In this document: positions 53,257-62,634 of the stretch, in pieces | Numbering within the stretch: the first letter of the stretch is position 1 | Layout: every line of letters starts with the position of its first letter | Source: an uncultured Paracoccaceae bacterium | GTDB taxonomy: Bacteria; Pseudomonadota; Alphaproteobacteria; Rhodobacterales; Rhodobacteraceae | Assembly: GCA_947497985.1 (NCBI GenBank) | Contig: CANMIX010000007.1 | Location: 62,001 to 126,000, forward strand | Direction: 5' to 3' | DNA length: 64,000 nt | Notes under the pieces: generated by a model | The model's database searches: none | What the model saw: the letters and a program-made list of their open reading frames with translations, nothing else | Told to the model about the DNA's origin: nothing | Position numbers and translations under genes: made by a program

Positions 53257-54375
53257 TTACTGCGACAGCGTTTGTCGTGCTTGAGCCAATGCGAGGGGGA
53301 GCGTGGTTTTGAAGATCGCAAGTTCCTCCTTGGGAGCACAGGAGATGCGGATACAACGGTCTTGCGGAGGGACAAACGGCATGCGGACGAAACATCCGCG
53401 TGCAACAAGATTGGCCAGGACCTGTCGCGCAAAATTTCCATCTGCGCCACAGTCGATAGTGACGAAGTTACAGGCAGAGGGCAGGGGGGCGAGGCCGTTG
53501 TCGCGCGCGATCTGTGCAATGGTATCCCGGGCGGTTGTGATTTGTCTTATCCGATCCGTCAGGCCGGCTCGATCGTCGACTGCGGCCAATGCGGCCGCCT
53601 GCGCCAATCTGTTCACGCCGAAATGGTTGCGTATCTTGTCAAAGGCGCGGATCAGATCCGGGTGAGCCAAAGCATATCCAATCCGCAGTCCTGCCATGCC
53701 GTAGGCTTTGGAGAAGGTGCGCATGCGGATCAGACGGGGATCATCACAATCGACCGGGGCGGCGGTGCCGTCTGGCGCGCATTCCACATAGGCCTCATCC
53801 AGTACAAGCAGGCAGCCATCGGGAAGGTGATCCAGCGCGGCAACGATATCGGTGCCGGTGTGCCAGCTGCCCATGGGATTGTCGGGGTTGGCCAAATACA
53901 CCAGTTTTGCCCCAACTTCGGCGGCTTTGGCAAACAGGCTTGCCGGGTCCTCGAGGTCATTCACATAAGGCACCGTGACCAGCTCTCCGCCGCAACCCAC
54001 CACGTGGTAGTTAAATGTTGGATAAGCCCCGGCAGAGGTCACCACGGTGTCGCCCTTGGCCACCATCAGACGGACCAGCACGCCCAACAGGCCATCAATC
54101 CCCTCGCCAACAAGAATGTGGTCGATGGAACAATTGTTTTGGGCCGCCAGGTCCGAGCGCAGATCAAAGCTGGTGGAATCGCCATATTTCCAAACGTCAG
54201 CCACAGCCGATAGCATGGCCTCCAATGCGGCTGGAACCGGCCCAAAGCCATTCTCATTCGCACCCAGCCGCGCCGCAAAGGGCGTGCCACGTTCACGTTC
54301 GGCCTGTTCGGGGCCAACAAAGGGCACGGTTGCGGGCAGGGATTGGATCAACGGGGTGTAGCGTGGCGTTTTCAT
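53257..54375 (-). CDS. HisC-like PLP aminotransferase
   Basis: A 372-residue class I aminotransferase of the histidinol-phosphate type. It has the family's ARLGANENGFGP, the cofactor segments LVYLANPDNPMGSW and LVLDEAYVECAP, and the Schiff-base lysine in MRTFSKAYGMAGLRIGYA. It could be hisC or a paralogue with broad aromatic/histidinol-phosphate activity; no his genes are adjacent, so I give no symbol. Confidence 0.88.
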   Translation of the reverse strand: MKTPRYTPLIQSLPATVPFVGPEQAERERGTPFAARLGANENGFGPVPAALEAMLSAVADVWKYGDSTSFDLRSDLAAQNNCSIDHILVGEGIDGLLGVLVRLMVAKGDTVVTSAGAYPTFNYHVVGCGGELVTVPYVNDLEDPASLFAKAAEVGAKLVYLANPDNPMGSWHTGTDIVAALDHLPDGCLLVLDEAYVECAPDGTAAPVDCDDPRLIRMRTFSKAYGMAGLRIGYALAHPDLIRAFDKIRNHFGVNRLAQAAALAAVDDRAGLTDRIRQITTARDTIAQIARDNGLAPLPSACNFVTIDCGADGNFARQVLANLVARGCFVRMPFVPPQDRCIRISCAPKEELAIFKTTLPLALAQARQTLSQ

Positions 54376-54540
54376 GAACCAGATTTACCCCTGCACGCCA
54401 TGTGCTGGCAACCGTTCAAATCTCGCCTGATACGCGCAGCTTGGGTGTATCAATCGCCTGTAAGTGCGGCAGGCTGGTGCGGATCTCGGCGAGGATCCGC
54501 AAAAATGAAATTTCTTTTCAGATGTTAGCGCAAGCATACG

Positions 54541-54568
54541 TTGAGGGCGCGTCAAATCACGTTATAGA
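54541..54568 (+). promoter_or_regulatory. Probable aldolase promoter
   Basis: TTGAGG (54541-54546), 16 bases, TATAGA (54563-54568), 37 bases before the ATG. Confidence 0.5.
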
Positions 54569-54605
54569 CAACGCGAAACTACCATACTTCGGAGAGTGAC
54601 ACGTT

Positions 54606-55508
54606 ATGGTCAAAGACGCTTCCATTCAGCAAGCACAGTTTGAACGCATTGCAACCGGCCAGGGCTTCATTGCGGCGCTGGACCAATCTGGTGGTTCCAC
54701 CCCAAAGGCGTTGAAACTCTATGGTGTTGAAGAAGACGCCTATTCCAATGATGAAGAGATGTTCGGCGAGATCCACAAGATGCGCAGCCGCATCATCACT
54801 TCGCCTTCGTTCGATCAAGCCAAGATCCTGGGCGCGATCTTGTTTGAACGCACCATGGACGGCGCGATCGAAGGCAAGCCAACCGCGACCTACCTGTGGG
54901 AAGACTGCGGTGTTGTGCCGTTCCTGAAGGTCGACAAGGGCCTCGCGGATGAGGAAAACGGCGTACAAGTCATGAAGCCGATGCCGGAACTGGACGCGCT
55001 GCTGTCGCGTGCGGTGGATGCGGGTATTTTTGGCACCAAGATGCGCTCGGTCGTTAAGGAAGCCAATGTCGACGGCATCAAAGCGGTTGTGGCCCAGCAG
55101 TTCGAAGTGGGCAAGCAGATCGCAGCCGCGGGCCTGTGCCCGATCATTGAACCTGAGGTTGACATCAACTCCCCCACCAAAGGTGAGGCCGAGGTGCTGT
55201 TGAAAGGTGAGATCCTCGCCCAGCTGAACGCGCTGGAAGCGGGCACCACGGTTGCGCTGAAACTGACCATCCCGAATGAAGCGGGCATCTATGACGAGTT
55301 GGCGGATCACCCCGCTGTGGTGCGTGTTGTGGCGCTGTCGGGTGGCTATTCCACCGATGACGCCTGCGAGCGTCTGTCCAAGAACACCAAGATGATCGCC
55401 TCCTTCAGCCGCGCGCTGACTGAGGGTCTGAACGTTTCGATGTCGGACACGGAATACAACGACGCGCTGGGCGCGAATGTGGCCAAGATCTACGGCGCAT
55501 CTCTCTAA
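54606..55508 (+). CDS. Class I fructose-bisphosphate aldolase
   Basis: A 300-residue aldolase of the bacterial class I type, which forms a Schiff base instead of using metal. Recognisable segments are [17 protein letters not shown] near the N-terminus, PIIEPEVDI, and the lysine-bearing strand [13 protein letters not shown]. It cleaves or forms fructose 1,6-bisphosphate in glycolysis/gluconeogenesis. GGAG precedes the ATG and a good promoter is visible. A terminator follows. Confidence 0.92.
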   Translation: MVKDASIQQAQFERIATGQGFIAALDQSGGSTPKALKLYGVEEDAYSNDEEMFGEIHKMRSRIITSPSFDQAKILGAILFERTMDGAIEGKPTATYLWEDCGVVPFLKVDKGLADEENGVQVMKPMPELDALLSRAVDAGIFGTKMRSVVKEANVDGIKAVVAQQFEVGKQIAAAGLCPIIEPEVDINSPTKGEAEVLLKGEILAQLNALEAGTTVALKLTIPNEAGIYDELADHPAVVRVVALSGGYSTDDACERLSKNTKMIASFSRALTEGLNVSMSDTEYNDALGANVAKIYGASL

Positions 55509-55553
55509 AAACCGCGCGGGGCCACAGGGCCCCAAAACGCCGGACGTACAAAC

Positions 55554-55586
55554 GCCCCTTGCACTTGTTGCGAGGGGCCTTTTTTT
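55554..55586 (+). terminator. Terminator after the aldolase gene
   Basis: GCCCCTTGCA / TGCGAGGGGC (ten pairs, one wobble, loop CTTGT) followed by seven Ts. Confidence 0.85.
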
Positions 55587-55649
55587 GTCGGACGATGAGG
55601 GGGAGAGACATTAAGATCCGTTAGGACATAGAGCCACCCAGCCCCTAAA

Positions 55650-55667
55650 TGTTTCGCACGCGAAACA
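55650..55667. promoter_or_regulatory. Perfect palindrome, possible operator
   Basis: TGTTTCGC-AC-GCGAAACA. It looks like parS but is two bases longer and has a different core, so I do not call it parS. It is about 180 bases from the nearest gene. Confidence 0.35.
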
Positions 55668-55832
55668 ATGGGTCAGGAGGGGTGATACTCTTTATAGGGG
55701 TGCTCCACACTCTATGGTGTCAAGAGGGGGCGTTCGATGGGGGCGGGAGTTGGTAACTTTCTCAATGAAGTTTTCCGCCATACGGGTCTCAAACTTTGTT
55801 TCGTTGATTCCCAGACATTCAGCGCTCGCGCG

Positions 55833-56153
55833 TTATTGAATGACTAGGGTCTCGACCAACTGTCCACCTATGAAGACATCTGCCACGTGGGTACTCGTCC
55901 AGCCATTCGAACGAATATAGCGCCTTACAAGAACAGGTTCTTCGTTGAAACTCCCGTGTAAAGTTTCATTCGTGCGGAATGCCTTAATTTTTTGTTGAAC
56001 AACGATTTCGCCGTCAATCAATAGCTCCCAATTAGATTCCGGTGTGGATCGCATTTGGACGGAGATATTCCGGCCGTCGTAATGTGCGATTTCTGGAATG
56101 GATTCTGCGCAAGCTGCAACAAAAAACACGACAAGGGCTAGGTATCGAAACAT
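55833..56153 (-). CDS. Small lipoprotein of unknown function
   Basis: A 106-residue protein with a lipoprotein signal: a hydrophobic stretch and lipobox FFVAAC (Cys15). The mature part is hydrophilic and beta-like, with VRRYIRSNGWTSTHVADVFIGGQ near the end. The gene is visibly more A/T-rich than its neighbours. Not recognised; no partner is apparent. Confidence 0.55.
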   Translation of the reverse strand: MFRYLALVVFFVAACAESIPEIAHYDGRNISVQMRSTPESNWELLIDGEIVVQQKIKAFRTNETLHGSFNEEPVLVRRYIRSNGWTSTHVADVFIGGQLVETLVIQ

Positions 56154-56363
56154 TTACATTCTCTTGTATTCAAAGGTTAATTGGATGTGTCGATATCGGG
56201 CAGGTTGATTCTACGCAACTATAAAACGAGCCGATAGTTTCGCATCGAAGACGAATAAAAAGCAGCAGCGAACGCATTCGTTCTTTTTGTCTATTCATAG
56301 CCTTTCTTTCGGCAAATCTTGCGCCGCTTGTAAAGTTCAATTAGCGCCGATAAGCTATTTATT

Positions 56364-56791
56364 GTGGCTCAGAAAAACGCGCAAACAGGGCAACGCGACG
56401 CGCTTTTTATTTGCAACTCTTTGATGACAGTAAGGGGGCGGGGCGTGTTGCGATCCTCAAGGAGGTTCGCGCATGGTGCTCTCACACCGCAAGCGAGTTG
56501 GATCATTTTGCAAACCTGTCCGTAAAAGACCGGGAAGAGGTGCAGAATTTTCTGAAAGGGTTCCAGACCAATGTCGGGTTTCGGTTTCATCAGGAGGCCG
56601 GACATTTGCGAAAGCTGGCGACGACGGTCCTAAAGCGCGGTGGGATAAGGGATGAGCAGGAGCTCTATCTCCTCCATGAATTGACGACGGATCTATCCCA
56701 GACGGTTTTGTCTGCGGAAAAACTGTCCGAAATGGGCAGGCTTTTACGAGCGTTCGAAGAGGATCGTGGAGGTGGGGAAGATTTGCCGTAA
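56364..56791 (+). CDS. Unknown helical protein, probable frameshift at its start
   Basis: A long open frame runs from a TTG at 56411 to 56791 (126 residues) but has no ATG or ribosome binding site at its start. The other frame, from a GTG at 56364, reads VAQKNAQTGQRDALF up to a run of five Ts at 56404-56408. Adding one T there would join them as DALFYLQLFDDSKG and give a sensible protein of about 142 residues. The body is helical and charged (ASELDHFANLSVKDREEVQNFL, then LYLLHELTTDLSQTVLSAEKL). Either a real frameshift, a sequencing error, or a poor start. Function unknown. Confidence 0.45.
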
Positions 56792-56848
56792 GACATTGTG
56801 GAGCCGCACAATATGCTTGGGAAGACGAACTCCCAAAGATTGCCTATA

Positions 56849-56880
56849 GCAAAAACGCCCCGGATTTCTCCGAGGCGTTT
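56849..56880 (-). terminator. Terminator after pyrG
   Basis: On the minus strand AAACGCC...GGCGTTT with an inner CGG/CCG pairing, followed by TTTTT. Confidence 0.75.
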
Positions 56881-56914
56881 CTTTATTTCTGCATTGTCTC
56901 AACCCGTGTGGGGA

Positions 56915-58558
56915 TCAGACCAGACGGGACGCCTCTTTCGCGGCGCGCACAAAATCTTTGAACAGCGGGTGGGGCTCAAAGGGTTTGGATTTCAGTTCCG
57001 GGTGGAACTGGACGCCGATGAACCACGGGTGATCCGCCCATTCCACGATCTCGGGCAGGCGACCGTCGGGGGACATGCCGGAGAAGTTGAGACCGCAGGC
57101 CTCCAGCTTTTCGCGGTATTTGATGTCGACCTCATAACGGTGGCGGTGTCGTTCCTCGATCGCGGTGGTGCCATAGGCGGTTGCGACGTTTGAGCCCTCG
57201 GTCAGGGTCGCGTCATAGGCGCCCAGACGCATGGTGCCGCCCTTGTCGTCGCCGACCGAGCGTTCGACCTTGTGATTGCCCTGCACCCATTCCTTGAGGT
57301 GGTAGACAACCGGTTCAAAGCGTTTCTTGCCTGCTTCGTGGTCGAATTCCTCGGAGCCTGCTTCGGTGATGCCTGCAACGTTACGCGCGGCCTCGATCAC
57401 GGCCATTTGCATGCCAAGGCAGATGCCCAGGTAGGGGACGTTGTTTTCGCGCGCATATTGCGCGGCTTTGATCTTGCCCTCGGTACCGCGTTCGCCAAAG
57501 CCGCCGGGGACCAAGATGGCGCTGAAGCCTTGCAGGTGCGGGGTGGGGTCTTCGCGATCGAACAGCTCGGCGTCGACCCATTCGATGCGGACCTTGACCC
57601 GGTTGGCCATGCCACCGTGGGTCAGCGCCTCGGCGATGGATTTATAGGCGTCTTCGAGCTGGGTGTATTTGCCCACGATGGCCACGCGCACTTCGCCTTC
57701 GGGGTTGTAGATGCGGTCGGCTACATCTTCCCAGCGGGCGAGGTTGGGTTTGGGGGCCGGTGCGATGCCAAAGGCGTCGAGCACGGCTTGGTCCAGACCT
57801 TCGCGGTGATAGGCGAGGGGGGCTTCGTAGATGGATTTGAGGTCCTGTGCGGCGATCACGCTGTCGGGGCGCACGTTACAGAACAGCGCGAGTTTCTCAC
57901 GCTCTTTCTTAGGGATCGGGCCTTCGGAGCGGCAGACGAGGATGTCTGGTGCCAGACCGATGGAGCGCAACTCCTTGACCGAGTGTTGGGTCGGCTTGGT
58001 TTTCAGCTCACCCGAGGCTTTGATGTAGGGCAGCAGGGTGAGGTGCATAAAGATACATTCACCGCGCGGCTTGTCCTGTGCGAACTGGCGGATCGCTTCA
58101 AAGAAGGGCAGGCCTTCGATGTCGCCCACTGTGCCGCCAATTTCGCAGAGCATGAAATCAACTTCGTCCTCGCCGATGGAGATGAAGTCTTTGATCTCAT
58201 TTGTCACATGCGGGATCACCTGAATGGTTTTGCCTAGGTAATCGCCGCGGCGCTCGTTCTCAAGCACGTTGGTGTAGATACGGCCAGAAGAGATTGAATC
58301 GGTCTTGCGGGCCGGAACACCGGTGAAGCGTTCATAGTGGCCCAGGTCGAGGTCGGTTTCCGCGCCATCGTCGGTGACGAAGACCTCGCCGTGTTCAAAG
58401 GGCGACATGGTGCCGGGGTCGACGTTCAGGTAGGGGTCCAGTTTGCGCAAGCGGACCGAATATCCGCGTGCTTGCAACAATGCGCCAAGTGCGGCGGATG
58501 CCAGGCCTTTGCCCAGCGAAGAAACAACACCACCAGTGATGAAGATAAAACGCGCCAT
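56915..58558 (-). CDS. pyrG: CTP synthase
   Basis: A 547-residue enzyme that makes CTP from UTP, ATP and glutamine. The N-terminal synthase domain starts [18 protein letters not shown] and includes [21 protein letters not shown]. The C-terminal class I amidotransferase domain has the nucleophile in GICLGMQMA and GVQFHPE near the end. Length is the family norm. The frame is open nine codons upstream; [10 protein letters not shown] (ATG ending 58558) is the true start. Confidence 0.97.
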   Translation of the reverse strand: MARFIFITGGVVSSLGKGLASAALGALLQARGYSVRLRKLDPYLNVDPGTMSPFEHGEVFVTDDGAETDLDLGHYERFTGVPARKTDSISSGRIYTNVLENERRGDYLGKTIQVIPHVTNEIKDFISIGEDEVDFMLCEIGGTVGDIEGLPFFEAIRQFAQDKPRGECIFMHLTLLPYIKASGELKTKPTQHSVKELRSIGLAPDILVCRSEGPIPKKEREKLALFCNVRPDSVIAAQDLKSIYEAPLAYHREGLDQAVLDAFGIAPAPKPNLARWEDVADRIYNPEGEVRVAIVGKYTQLEDAYKSIAEALTHGGMANRVKVRIEWVDAELFDREDPTPHLQGFSAILVPGGFGERGTEGKIKAAQYARENNVPYLGICLGMQMAVIEAARNVAGITEAGSEEFDHEAGKKRFEPVVYHLKEWVQGNHKVERSVGDDKGGTMRLGAYDATLTEGSNVATAYGTTAIEERHRHRYEVDIKYREKLEACGLNFSGMSPDGRLPEIVEWADHPWFIGVQFHPELKSKPFEPHPLFKDFVRAAKEASRLV

Positions 58559-58718
58559 GTGTCGGCAGCCCCCGTGAGAGTTCAAGAATTCTGAAGTGCC
58601 GGGTGGTCAAAAAACCACGGCATCACGGGACCTCAGTATATATGGGATTCGCGCAGCAAACGCAAGGGAACCGCAAGATGCTGTTACGGTCCCTAAAATC
58701 GCTTCTAAGTGTAGTATA

Positions 58719-59084
58719 TTAGTCGAGGCTGGGAACCAGCGGCGCATTGTCACCCGACGCCGGTGGCAGCAGGTCTGTGCCCAAAGGTGCAATTGGCGCA
58801 TCAGTTGGCGCGTCGCTCGCCGGTGGCAAAAGCCCACCATCGAAGATCGAGGAATTGCCTGCTTTTTGAGCCGAGATGATTGTCAACGTGATCGATGTCA
58901 CGATGAAAGCCGCAGCCAGGATCCAGGTCAGCTTGGTCATCGCAGTGGCTGCTGCACGTCCGGATACGGCACCGCCGCCTCCGCCACCCATGCCAAGGCC
59001 GCCACCTTCGGACCGCTGAAGCAGAACGACGGCGATCAGGCCGAGGGCCAGAAGAAGGTGGATGATGAGAACAACGTTTTCCAT
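58719..59084 (-). CDS. secG: Preprotein translocase subunit SecG
   Basis: A 121-residue SecG with two membrane helices (residues about 3-22 and 50-70) separated by the Gly-rich loop QRSEGGGLGMGG. The C-terminal Pro/Ala/Asp tail is typical of alphaproteobacterial SecG. It assists SecYEG-mediated export. AGGG precedes the ATG ending at 59084; the ORF's upstream extension is not SecG-like. It lies upstream of pyrG on the same strand. Confidence 0.93.
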   Translation of the reverse strand: MENVVLIIHLLLALGLIAVVLLQRSEGGGLGMGGGGGGAVSGRAAATAMTKLTWILAAAFIVTSITLTIISAQKAGNSSIFDGGLLPPASDAPTDAPIAPLGTDLLPPASGDNAPLVPSLD

Positions 59085-59256
59085 AAGACCCTGCGGCGGT
59101 TGGCTGACTATCGGGCGGTAAATAGGACCAAACTCGGGCAGGGGCAAGGGTGGAGTTTGAATTGACGTGCTGAAGTTCGGTTCAAATGGACTGTGGCTCT
59201 ATGGAACACCCAAATTTTACTGGAATTCCTGAGGCGTGGCGCGCAGGGTCACGGTT

Positions 59257-59895
59257 ATGGCACATGATAACCCGCATTCTGATGACCCGCACCACGCCCA
59301 TGCCCACCTGCCGCCGGATCCGGCGCTGCGGGTCAAGGCGCTTGAGACGATTCTAACCAAAAGGGGCCTGGTTGATCCGGCCGCTTTGGACGAAATTATT
59401 GATATCTATCAAAACAAAATTGGCCCCCAAAACGGCGCGCGTGTAGTGGCCAAAGCCTGGAGTGACCCGGAATTCAAGGCGCGGCTGCTCGCTGATGCGG
59501 ATCAGGTGCTGCGCGAGATGGACATTTATGGGCGTCAGGGCGAACATATGGTTGTTGTCGAGAACACGCCCGAGACCCACAATATGGTCGTCTGCACCCT
59601 GTGCTCTTGTTACCCGTGGCCTGTTTTGGGCATTCCACCGGCATGGTATAAATCTGACGCCTACCGCGCCCGCGCTGTGCGTGAACCGCGCAAAGTGCTG
59701 GCGGATTTTGGCGTGACCCTGCCAGAGGGCACCAAGGTACGGGTTTGGGATTCGACGGCTGAGGTCCGGTATCTGGTCTTGCCGATGCGACCCGAAGGTA
59801 GCGACGGGTTGGATGAAGCGGCGCTGGCGGCGCTGGTCAATCGCGACAGTATGGTTGGCACGGCTTTGACGTCATTTCCCGAGGGCACGGTATGA
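59257..59895 (+). CDS. nthA: Nitrile hydratase subunit alpha, cobalt type
   Basis: A 212-residue alpha subunit of nitrile hydratase, which converts nitriles to amides. The metal-binding motif VCTLCSCYPW (Cys113, Cys116, Cys118) has Thr after the first cysteine, the pattern of cobalt enzymes (iron enzymes have Ser). In the family two of these cysteines are oxidised. The N-terminus is His-rich (PHHAHAHLPPD). A GTG seven codons upstream is possible, but ATG 59257 with AGGG nine bases before is better. It overlaps nthB by 4 bases. Confidence 0.93.
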   Translation: MAHDNPHSDDPHHAHAHLPPDPALRVKALETILTKRGLVDPAALDEIIDIYQNKIGPQNGARVVAKAWSDPEFKARLLADADQVLREMDIYGRQGEHMVVVENTPETHNMVVCTLCSCYPWPVLGIPPAWYKSDAYRARAVREPRKVLADFGVTLPEGTKVRVWDSTAEVRYLVLPMRPEGSDGLDEAALAALVNRDSMVGTALTSFPEGTV

Positions 59896-60575
59896 GCCGG
59901 GTCCACGACATGGGCGGACGGTTTGGCGATGGCCCGGTGGAGGTCGACGCCAAAGATGCGCCGGTATTCAAAGAAGACTGGCACGGTCGTGCCCTGGCTC
60001 TGACGTTGGCATCGGCTGGTCTGGGACAGTGGAACATCGACACCTCCCGCCATATGCGCGAGCGTTTGTCGCCGCAGGATTACACCGCGTTTTCATATTA
60101 TGAGAAATGGCTGGCGGGCGTAGCAGGCCTATTGGTGGAGACCGGCGTGTTAAGCGCGCATGATCTGCAGTCGCCCGAATCTGATGCTGAAGCCCATCCC
60201 TTGGCGGATCGCGCGTTGACGGCAGACCGGGTCGCGACGGTTTTGGCCTCTGGTGGACCTGCGGACCGACCCAGCGATGTGGCACCGCAGTTCAAACCCG
60301 GTGATAAGGTGCGCACGGTGGCACATGCGGGCAATCGCTTTGTCGATGGCGGGCATACACGACTGCCGTCTTATGCCGCTGGCGTGGAAGGTGAAGTGGT
60401 GCTGTATCACGGCACACATGTCTTTCCCGATCGCAGCGCCCACGGACTGGGCGAGGCGCCAGAGCCGCTTTATGCGGTGGCTTTCCCGGCGACGTCCTTG
60501 TGGGTGATTGCCGAAGATGACGGGGATGAGGTGGTTCTGGATCTGTGGCAAAGCTATTTGGAACCCGCAACATGA
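59892..60575 (+). CDS. nthB: Nitrile hydratase subunit beta
   Basis: A 227-residue beta subunit. It keeps the family start RVHDMGGRFGDGPV, the arginine-bearing RERLSPQDY segment, and GHTRLPSYAAGVEG. These arginines hydrogen-bond to the oxidised cysteines in known structures. The end (FPATSLWVIAEDDGDEVVLDLWQSYLEP) is typical. It overlaps nthA (ATGA) and the accessory gene by 4 bases each, so the three are a tight operon. Confidence 0.92.
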   Translation: MSRVHDMGGRFGDGPVEVDAKDAPVFKEDWHGRALALTLASAGLGQWNIDTSRHMRERLSPQDYTAFSYYEKWLAGVAGLLVETGVLSAHDLQSPESDAEAHPLADRALTADRVATVLASGGPADRPSDVAPQFKPGDKVRTVAHAGNRFVDGGHTRLPSYAAGVEGEVVLYHGTHVFPDRSAHGLGEAPEPLYAVAFPATSLWVIAEDDGDEVVLDLWQSYLEPAT

Positions 60576-60922
60576 ATGCCGCGTCATCATTGTGTTTGCC
60601 CCATGGCGGGGCCGAGCCTGCTTTTGTCGAACCCTGGCACGCGCAGGTCTTTGCCCTGACCGTACATCTGAATGAGACAGGTCGGTTCACCTGGGCCGAA
60701 TGGGTGGCGCGGTTTTCCGCGACGCTTAAACAACACGGTCTGGCGCGGGAACTGGATGGGGGCACGGATTACTTTAATGCGTGGCTGGAAACCCTCGAGA
60801 TCCTTTTGGTTGAAACCCAAGGGGTTCGGCGCACGGATGTGGCCCGGATGCGAGACGCCTGGGAGGAGGCCTATTTGGCCACGCCACATGGGGCACCGGT
60901 CCATCTGCCAAAGGGCTTGTAA
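60572..60922 (+). CDS. Nitrile hydratase accessory protein
   Basis: A 116-residue protein homologous to the N-terminal part of the beta subunit, as expected for the P14K/NhlE-like activators that help insert cobalt by swapping with the beta subunit. Features: FVEPWHAQVFALTVHLNETGRFTWAEW and YFNAWLETLE. Its ATG overlaps the nthB stop. It is the last gene of the operon; no amidase follows. Confidence 0.88.
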   Translation: MNAASSLCLPHGGAEPAFVEPWHAQVFALTVHLNETGRFTWAEWVARFSATLKQHGLARELDGGTDYFNAWLETLEILLVETQGVRRTDVARMRDAWEEAYLATPHGAPVHLPKGL

Positions 60923-61008
60923 TCCACCTGTTACACTTTTGGGTTCCCCTTGCCGATCACGCTCGCTATACGGGGCGTCGGTTTTAACCTACATGCAGAG
61001 GACCTGAG

Positions 61009-62322
61009 ATGGCCAACGTAGTGGTAGTCGGCGCCCAATGGGGCGACGAGGGAAAAGGCAAGATTGTTGACTGGCTGAGCGAACGCGCTGATGTGATCGC
61101 ACGCTTTCAAGGTGGTCACAATGCGGGCCACACGCTTGTCATTGATGGCAAGGTCTACAAGCTGCATGCACTGCCGTCTGGCGTTGTGCGCGGCGGTAAG
61201 CTGTCGGTGATAGGCAATGGTGTGGTGCTGGACCCCTGGCATCTGATGAGAGAAATTGAAACAGTGCGCGCGCAAGGTGTTGAAATCACGCCTGAAACGC
61301 TGATGATCGCGGAAAACACACCGCTGATCCTCCCACTGCACGGTGAATTGGATCGCGCCCGCGAGGAAGCCGCGTCCAAGGGCACCAAGATCGGCACCAC
61401 CGGTCGCGGCATTGGCCCCGCCTATGAGGACAAAGTGGGCCGCCGTGCGGTTCGCGTTGCTGATCTGGCGGATGAAGCCACATTGATCGCCCGTGTGGAT
61501 CGCGCGTTGCAGCACCATGATCCGCTGCGCAAAGGTTTGGGCGTTGAACCCATCGACCGTGATGCGTTGATTGCCAAGTTGAAAGACATTGCCGCCCATA
61601 TCCTGCCGTTTGCTGCTCCGGTGTGGAAAGTGATGAATGAAAAGCGCAAAGCTGGCAAACGCATCCTGTTTGAAGGTGCGCAAGGCGCGCTTTTGGACAT
61701 TGATTTTGGCACCTATCCGTTTGTGACCTCTTCCAATGTGATTGCAGGGCAGGCGGCAACTGGTGTTGGCATCGGCCCCAATTCGATCGACTACGTGCTG
61801 GGCATCGTAAAAGCCTATACCACCCGCGTTGGTGAAGGCCCGTTCCCGTCTGAATTGTTGGACGACAACGGTACACCTGATGCGGATGGCGAACGTCTTG
61901 GCACCCGTGGCCATGAATTTGGCACCACCACCGGTCGTCAGCGCCGCTGTGGTTGGTTTGATGCCTGTCTTGTGCGCCAGACCTGCGCCACATCGGGTAT
62001 CAATGGGATTTCATTGACCAAACTGGACGTTCTGGACGGGTTTGAAACCCTGAAAATCTGCACCGGTTACGATCTGGATGGTGAACGTCTGGATTATCTG
62101 CCGACAGCGGCAGACCAGCAGGCGCGTTGCAAACCGATCTACGAAGAAATGCCAGGTTGGAGCGAGTCGACCGAAGGCGCGCGCAGCTGGAACGATCTGC
62201 CGGCCAATGCGATCAAATACGTCAAACGTGTGGAAGAGCTGATCGACTGCCCGGTTGCCCTGCTGTCCACCAGCCCGGAGCGGGATGACACCATTCTGGT
62301 GACTGACCCGTTTGCCGACTGA
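61009..62322 (+). CDS. purA: Adenylosuccinate synthetase
   Basis: A 437-residue enzyme joining IMP and aspartate in AMP synthesis. It starts [19 protein letters not shown] (P-loop), has GGHNAGHT, the IMP motif GTTGRGIGP, and a C-terminal stretch [20 protein letters not shown] and FNG-like contacts. Length is close to the norm (about 430). It stands 86 bases after the nitrile hydratase accessory gene. Its stop overlaps the next start by 1 base. Confidence 0.96.
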   Translation: MANVVVVGAQWGDEGKGKIVDWLSERADVIARFQGGHNAGHTLVIDGKVYKLHALPSGVVRGGKLSVIGNGVVLDPWHLMREIETVRAQGVEITPETLMIAENTPLILPLHGELDRAREEAASKGTKIGTTGRGIGPAYEDKVGRRAVRVADLADEATLIARVDRALQHHDPLRKGLGVEPIDRDALIAKLKDIAAHILPFAAPVWKVMNEKRKAGKRILFEGAQGALLDIDFGTYPFVTSSNVIAGQAATGVGIGPNSIDYVLGIVKAYTTRVGEGPFPSELLDDNGTPDADGERLGTRGHEFGTTTGRQRRCGWFDACLVRQTCATSGINGISLTKLDVLDGFETLKICTGYDLDGERLDYLPTAADQQARCKPIYEEMPGWSESTEGARSWNDLPANAIKYVKRVEELIDCPVALLSTSPERDDTILVTDPFAD

Positions 62323-62549
62323 TGGCAAAGGGCGAGGGCCTCAGCTATAAGGCGCGGCGGCGCTGGTCGATGGTGATCCTGTTGATCGGCATGCCGCTTT
62401 ATATTGTGGTGGCGGTCAATGTGGTGGGGCTGTTTGAGCGCCCCTCCATTTTGCTGGAACTGGCGGTCTATACGGCGCTTGGGGTTCTGTGGATCCTGCC
62501 GTTCAAATTCGTCTTTCGCGGTGTTGGCAAAGAAGACCCTGACGCCTGA
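62322..62549 (+). CDS. DUF2842 membrane protein
   Basis: A 75-residue protein with two hydrophobic helices (MVILLIGMPLYIVVAVNVVGLF and ELAVYTALGVLWILPFKF) and the family start YKARRRW. DUF2842 is widespread in alphaproteobacteria with no known function. Its ATG overlaps the last base of the purA TGA, so translation is coupled. Confidence 0.85.
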   Translation: MAKGEGLSYKARRRWSMVILLIGMPLYIVVAVNVVGLFERPSILLELAVYTALGVLWILPFKFVFRGVGKEDPDA

Positions 62550-62581
62550 GGCGACGCTGGCATCTGCTTGACCTAAATAGA

Positions 62582-62609
62582 AAAAGCCGCGGATTGCTCC
62601 GCGGCTTTT
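62582..62609. terminator. Bidirectional terminator
   Basis: AAAAGCCGCGG / CCGCGGCTTTT, 11 perfect pairs with loop ATTGCT, between convergent genes. Confidence 0.85.
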
Positions 62610-62634
62610 GCAGTTTTTGCATGTCCTTGCGGCG

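Larger units (their letters stand above)
55509..55832. other. Gap after the aldolase gene
   Basis: 324 bases. It holds the aldolase terminator, a GGGGCC-ACAG-GGCCCC hairpin (around 55518-55533) and a perfect dyad TGTTTCGC-AC-GCGAAACA (55650-55667). No gene is visible in it. Confidence 0.5.

Noticed and set aside
53227-54213. Plus-strand frame opposite the HisC-like gene
   Set aside because: Shadow frame; the minus-strand aminotransferase has all catalytic motifs.
55650-55667. Possible parS centromere site
   Set aside because: The ParB consensus TGTTTCACGTGAAACA is 16 bases with a CACGTG core; this one is 18 bases with GCACGC, so I report it only as an unassigned palindrome.
57272-58237. Plus-strand frame inside pyrG
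   Set aside because: Shadow of pyrG; no ribosome binding site and no domain.
60931-61914. Minus-strand frame opposite purA
   Set aside because: Shadow of purA.
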